Shown piece after piece: positions 60,970 to 64,000 of a stretch of DNA of 64,000 nt; the stretch's first letter is position 1; each line of letters opens with the position of its first letter. The notes under the pieces were generated by a model. The model was not told the DNA's origin and ran no database searches. It was given only the letters and a program-made list of their open reading frames with translations. A program made the translations under genes and the position numbers. The DNA comes from an uncultured Flavobacteriaceae bacterium (GTDB taxonomy: Bacteria > Bacteroidota > Bacteroidia > Flavobacteriales > Flavobacteriaceae), in contig CANMRV010000011.1 in assembly GCA_947500435.1 (NCBI GenBank), positions 20,843 through 84,842 on the forward strand, read 5' to 3'.

Positions 60970-63900
60970 TTATCGATAAAGGGTAAAATGTCCAACAAAT
61001 TCACGGTCATCATTAGCGCCGCGTAGTTTTATCACATACCAGTAATCGCCGGTAGGAAGTTCGCTTTGGTTATAAAGACCATCCCAGCCTGGGCTATTAA
61101 GGGTCATTCGATATACTTCCCTACCATAACGGTCAAAAATGATTGTTAGTATCTCTGGGAAGCCTTCTTGGTTGAGTGGCATCCATACGTCATTAAGTCC
61201 GTCTCCATCTGGGGTGAAGAAGTTAGGAATCTCAATATCTATGAACTCCATAAATATGTTTGTGATTACTTCACATCCGTTTGCATCCACCACTCTAACT
61301 ACATAGGTATCAGTCCTATTGATGATGTATGTATTGTCAGCACCATTGTTTACACCATCGAAATAGAAGGTGTAATCTTCAAGTCCGCCACCGGCAGTTG
61401 CTGTTATAGTATTAATACCACTTTGCTCCGCGGTAAGTGTTAAAGGCTCGAAGTCTTCGATTTCGAAATCAATAGTTCGAATACAACCGTTTGCATGGGC
61501 AATAGTGATATAATGTGAACCTGGAGCAGTATTTCTAAAATCCGGATTCAACTGCATATCTGCTGGGTCAGTAGAATCAAGAGCATAAAGCACATTTCCA
61601 ATAACCGTAGGGTCTTCCAATGTAATATTTACATAGTTATCAGGGGTATCTCCTGTACATTCATATACAGGTTCTACAGTGGCATTAAGGTTTGCTCCCG
61701 CTTCTATGTTAATTCCAACATCGGTCGTACAGCCATTCGCATCCCGAATAAAGATGATATAGCCTCCTGCGGACAAACCAGTAAAGTCAGTTCTGTCTTG
61801 AACAAAATTCGATTCATCACTTAATCTTGTACTGTAAGGAGCTGTACCGCCTTGAATAGTTAAGGCAATTGTACCGTCTTCGTCTCCAGCACATACTTCA
61901 GGAGTTGCCACACCTGTTGCGGTTAACAGCTCAGGAGCAGTAATTGTGTAATCCAACTGAATGAAACAGCCATTCTGATCTTGCGCAATTACGGTATAGT
62001 CACCAGGAGCCAAGCCATCAAACGTGTTTTCAGTATCGAACTGATTCAAGTTTGGTGAAATCGCATATTGATAACCACCAGCACCACCGGAAAGTGTCAC
62101 GGTAATGCTACCATTTTCATCACCGAAACAAAGCGCATTTACGACGTCTTCCGTAAAATCCAACGGTATTGGTTCGGCAATAACCACTTGTTCTGCCGGA
62201 GTTGTACAATCTTCACTGAACACATTTACATAATACGTTCCAAAAGTTAAATTGCCAAATATACCGGATGATTGTGGCCCTGCAATTCTAGACGCAACGC
62301 TCAATGAAACATCTGTATATAATTCATACATATAGTTTCCAAGCCCACCCGTGGCATCAGCTGTGATAGTAGCCGTATCACCAACGCAAGCAATGATGGT
62401 TGCATTAACTTCGGTAAAGGCAAGTGGCATGATGTCATCTTCAGAAATTTCATTACTCAAAACAGATGTACATCCATTTACAGCATCTCTTACATAGTAG
62501 CGATACGTTCCTGCTCCTAGCGGACCAGGTATGTTGGCATTAGGAATTGCTGCCGAACTACCAGTCATTGCTATCCAGGTAACATTATCTTCACTATATT
62601 CATAAGTTCCGCTTCCGCCCGTTGCTGATAGCTCTAATTCAACCCCAGTTGCACAAGTCAACGGACTCGTACGAATCAATTGAGCTACAACTTCCGAAGG
62701 GTTAACGATTTCAATAACGGGAGTTTCGTCAGAACAACCAACATCGTCACTTGCAGTAATACTATAGAATCCAGGGCTCAGGCCAGAGAATGTGCTGGAA
62801 GCTTGAGTAGCAGATGTAGTTACTATTGTTGTGCCGGTGCCGTCGTATCTATTTAATTGATATAAATAACTCGGAGTTACATTTCTAAGGTTTACAGATG
62901 CGGTTACTGTACCCGTATTTGCATTATAACAAACTACAGGAGTTGATGTTACGGCCGCAACTAACGCATCGGGCGTCACCAATGCACTAGTCGTAGAAAT
63001 TGGACAACCTTGAGCATCGGTAATTGTGATGTCAAAATTTCCTCCTGACAACCCAGTGAAAATAAAGGCCTGAACATTGGTTTGTGTGTACGTTTGTCCT
63101 GTTGTTGTATTATCTAACACAATTGTATATGGACCAACACCACCCTCAGGGTCTATTAATAAACTTCCCTGGTCATTTGTACAACTAGGGCTCGCCTGTA
63201 CACTAACTGTTTCTGATAAAGGAAATTCAGGAGCTATGATAGTAATCGCATTTGAATCATCCTGACAGAAAGGAGCATCAGTTTCGATAATACGAACATA
63301 ATACACACCTCCTGGTAGGTTTGAAATGATTAATGGAGTTGTTGTATTTCCTGTTCCAGAAAAACCAGCTCCAACCACTGGGCTATCACTATTGTCATAC
63401 AATTGGTATGAATAATCACCTGTATAGTTGTTAATAGCTATCTCGAAACTACCCTCATCAACACTATTATTCAAACACTCTTCATCGGTAAGTTTCGTAG
63501 CAACAACTCCAATAACATCAGGATCAAGAACTTCGTGCGTTGTTTGAACAATACAGCCTGTAATCAGGTTTGTGATTGAGATAGCATAGTTGCCTATCCC
63601 AAGACCCGTAAATGTACCTGTCGTATTTGTTTGATTGTAAACAACGTTTGTTCCTGTTGCTGTGTATTCCAGATTTGTTGCTCCTAAAGCCGGAGTTATT
63701 GTAACGCCCACCTGAATTTCTTCAAGAATGGTTGGGTCACAGGTAATGTCTTGAGAAACCGTTACGGTAGGATCACTGATTACCGTGAATGGCAATATGA
63801 CTGCTGTTGTATTTGCAATACAGCCCATATCATCATATACATTTATTGAATAGTTTCCACCTAGGTAATTGGTTTCTGTGTAGCTAGAATTCGCTCCATC

Positions 63901-64000
63901 TTGAACCGTTGTTGAGGTATCTGTATTAACAAACTCGTACCTAACGTAGTTTCCACTTCCGCCCGTTATGGTCGTACCGTCTATTGTGATGGTCGCGTTA
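60970..64000 (-). CDS. SprB-repeat adhesin with type IX secretion type-B sorting domain (partial)
   Basis: More than 1000 residues of the C-terminal part of a giant surface protein are visible; the reading frame is open to the right edge and the true start lies outside. It consists of about ten SprB-like repeats (GLxxGNYxITITxxxGC-type units such as DAQGCPISTT and DDVGCSDET). The C-terminal gliding-motility-associated sorting domain follows: NFFTPDGDGLNDVWMP, IFDRYGREVYRM, GWDGLYNQSELPTGDYWYVI and the end GHFTLYR. The type IX system cleaves and anchors such proteins on the cell surface, where they serve in gliding or adhesion. PorP/SprF lies 20 nt downstream. An internal Met at 63828 is not the true start. 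Confidence 0.92.
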   Translation of the reverse strand, partial: NATITIDGTTITGGSGNYVRYEFVNTDTSTTVQDGANSSYTETNYLGGNYSINVYDDMGCIANTTAVILPFTVISDPTVTVSQDITCDPTILEEIQVGVTITPALGATNLEYTATGTNVVYNQTNTTGTFTGLGIGNYAISITNLITGCIVQTTHEVLDPDVIGVVATKLTDEECLNNSVDEGSFEIAINNYTGDYSYQLYDNSDSPVVGAGFSGTGNTTTPLIISNLPGGVYYVRIIETDAPFCQDDSNAITIIAPEFPLSETVSVQASPSCTNDQGSLLIDPEGGVGPYTIVLDNTTTGQTYTQTNVQAFIFTGLSGGNFDITITDAQGCPISTTSALVTPDALVAAVTSTPVVCYNANTGTVTASVNLRNVTPSYLYQLNRYDGTGTTIVTTSATQASSTFSGLSPGFYSITASDDVGCSDETPVIEIVNPSEVVAQLIRTSPLTCATGVELELSATGGSGTYEYSEDNVTWIAMTGSSAAIPNANIPGPLGAGTYRYYVRDAVNGCTSVLSNEISEDDIMPLAFTEVNATIIACVGDTATITADATGGLGNYMYELYTDVSLSVASRIAGPQSSGIFGNLTFGTYYVNVFSEDCTTPAEQVVIAEPIPLDFTEDVVNALCFGDENGSITVTLSGGAGGYQYAISPNLNQFDTENTFDGLAPGDYTVIAQDQNGCFIQLDYTITAPELLTATGVATPEVCAGDEDGTIALTIQGGTAPYSTRLSDESNFVQDRTDFTGLSAGGYIIFIRDANGCTTDVGINIEAGANLNATVEPVYECTGDTPDNYVNITLEDPTVIGNVLYALDSTDPADMQLNPDFRNTAPGSHYITIAHANGCIRTIDFEIEDFEPLTLTAEQSGINTITATAGGGLEDYTFYFDGVNNGADNTYIINRTDTYVVRVVDANGCEVITNIFMEFIDIEIPNFFTPDGDGLNDVWMPLNQEGFPEILTIIFDRYGREVYRMTLNSPGWDGLYNQSELPTGDYWYVIKLRGANDDREFVGHFTLYR

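Noticed and set aside
1..64000. CRISPR arrays, rRNA genes, complete insertion sequences
   Set aside because: No regularly spaced repeat-spacer pattern, no rRNA-like sequence and no transposase reading frame were seen.

Overview
The window reads as chromosomal DNA of a marine-type member of the Flavobacteriaceae (Bacteroidota). The evidence is a type IX secretion substrate with a gliding-motility-type C-terminus, a PorP/SprF-family protein, a GLPGLI-family gene beside a TonB-type barrel, many short-signal lipoproteins, near absence of Shine-Dalgarno sites, and Bacteroidota-type -7 boxes (TAnnTTTG) before several genes and tRNAs. The DNA is AT-rich and mostly housekeeping and surface genes. No CRISPR array, rRNA operon or complete insertion sequence was seen.

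Layout. 1-2.8 kb: the end of an integrated mobile element (partial ParA, DnaC-like ATPase, replication-type HTH protein, excisionase-like HTH protein, one unknown membrane protein) abutting the 3' end of a CAU-anticodon tRNA. 3-7.4 kb: mce, rbfA, a LolC/E-type permease, dusB and an M28 peptidase. 7.4-11 kb: a tightly overlapping operon of a PD40 lipoprotein, an atypical Lgt-like membrane protein, a Tes-like (archaeal tetraether-synthase-type) radical SAM protein and two tiny paralogous membrane proteins; this is the best candidate for an undescribed system. 11-31 kb: a TonB-type barrel, lepA, a Na+/H+-type antiporter divergent from a SulP transporter with an extra C-terminal domain, secreted peptidases (S8, M1, S41), an aspartoacylase-like gene paired with a GCS2-CBS fusion, and rnpA.

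31-43 kb: a sugar/sugar-acid catabolic island (SMP-30 lactonase, SDR, glyoxalase-type protein, DUF1080, NagX-like acyltransferase, phytanoyl-CoA dioxygenase-like, SGNH hydrolase, PqqB-like MBL protein, quinoprotein glucose dehydrogenase with cytochrome c domain, Gfo/Idh/MocA dehydrogenase), with secreted DinB-like genes on both sides. 43-49 kb: an NlpC/P60 lipoprotein, a decayed GH5 pseudogene, and an ArsR-controlled cluster (SDR, sarcosine-oxidase-like flavoenzyme, aminotransferase). 49-55 kb: a GLPGLI/TonB-type barrel pair, elaA, a CDF metal exporter and rpiB, all on the minus strand.

55.1-55.7 kb is an AT-rich gene-free stretch with repeated GTTGATA / CAACA words, where gene direction switches from minus to plus; it is a candidate replication origin. 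55.7-64 kb: rnr, a DUF2807 protein, a LysE exporter, tRNA-Cys, folB, and the PorP/SprF plus giant SprB-repeat adhesin pair, which runs off the end of the window.

All functions are assigned by reading protein motifs without a database search. Promoter, operator and origin calls are inspection-based inferences.
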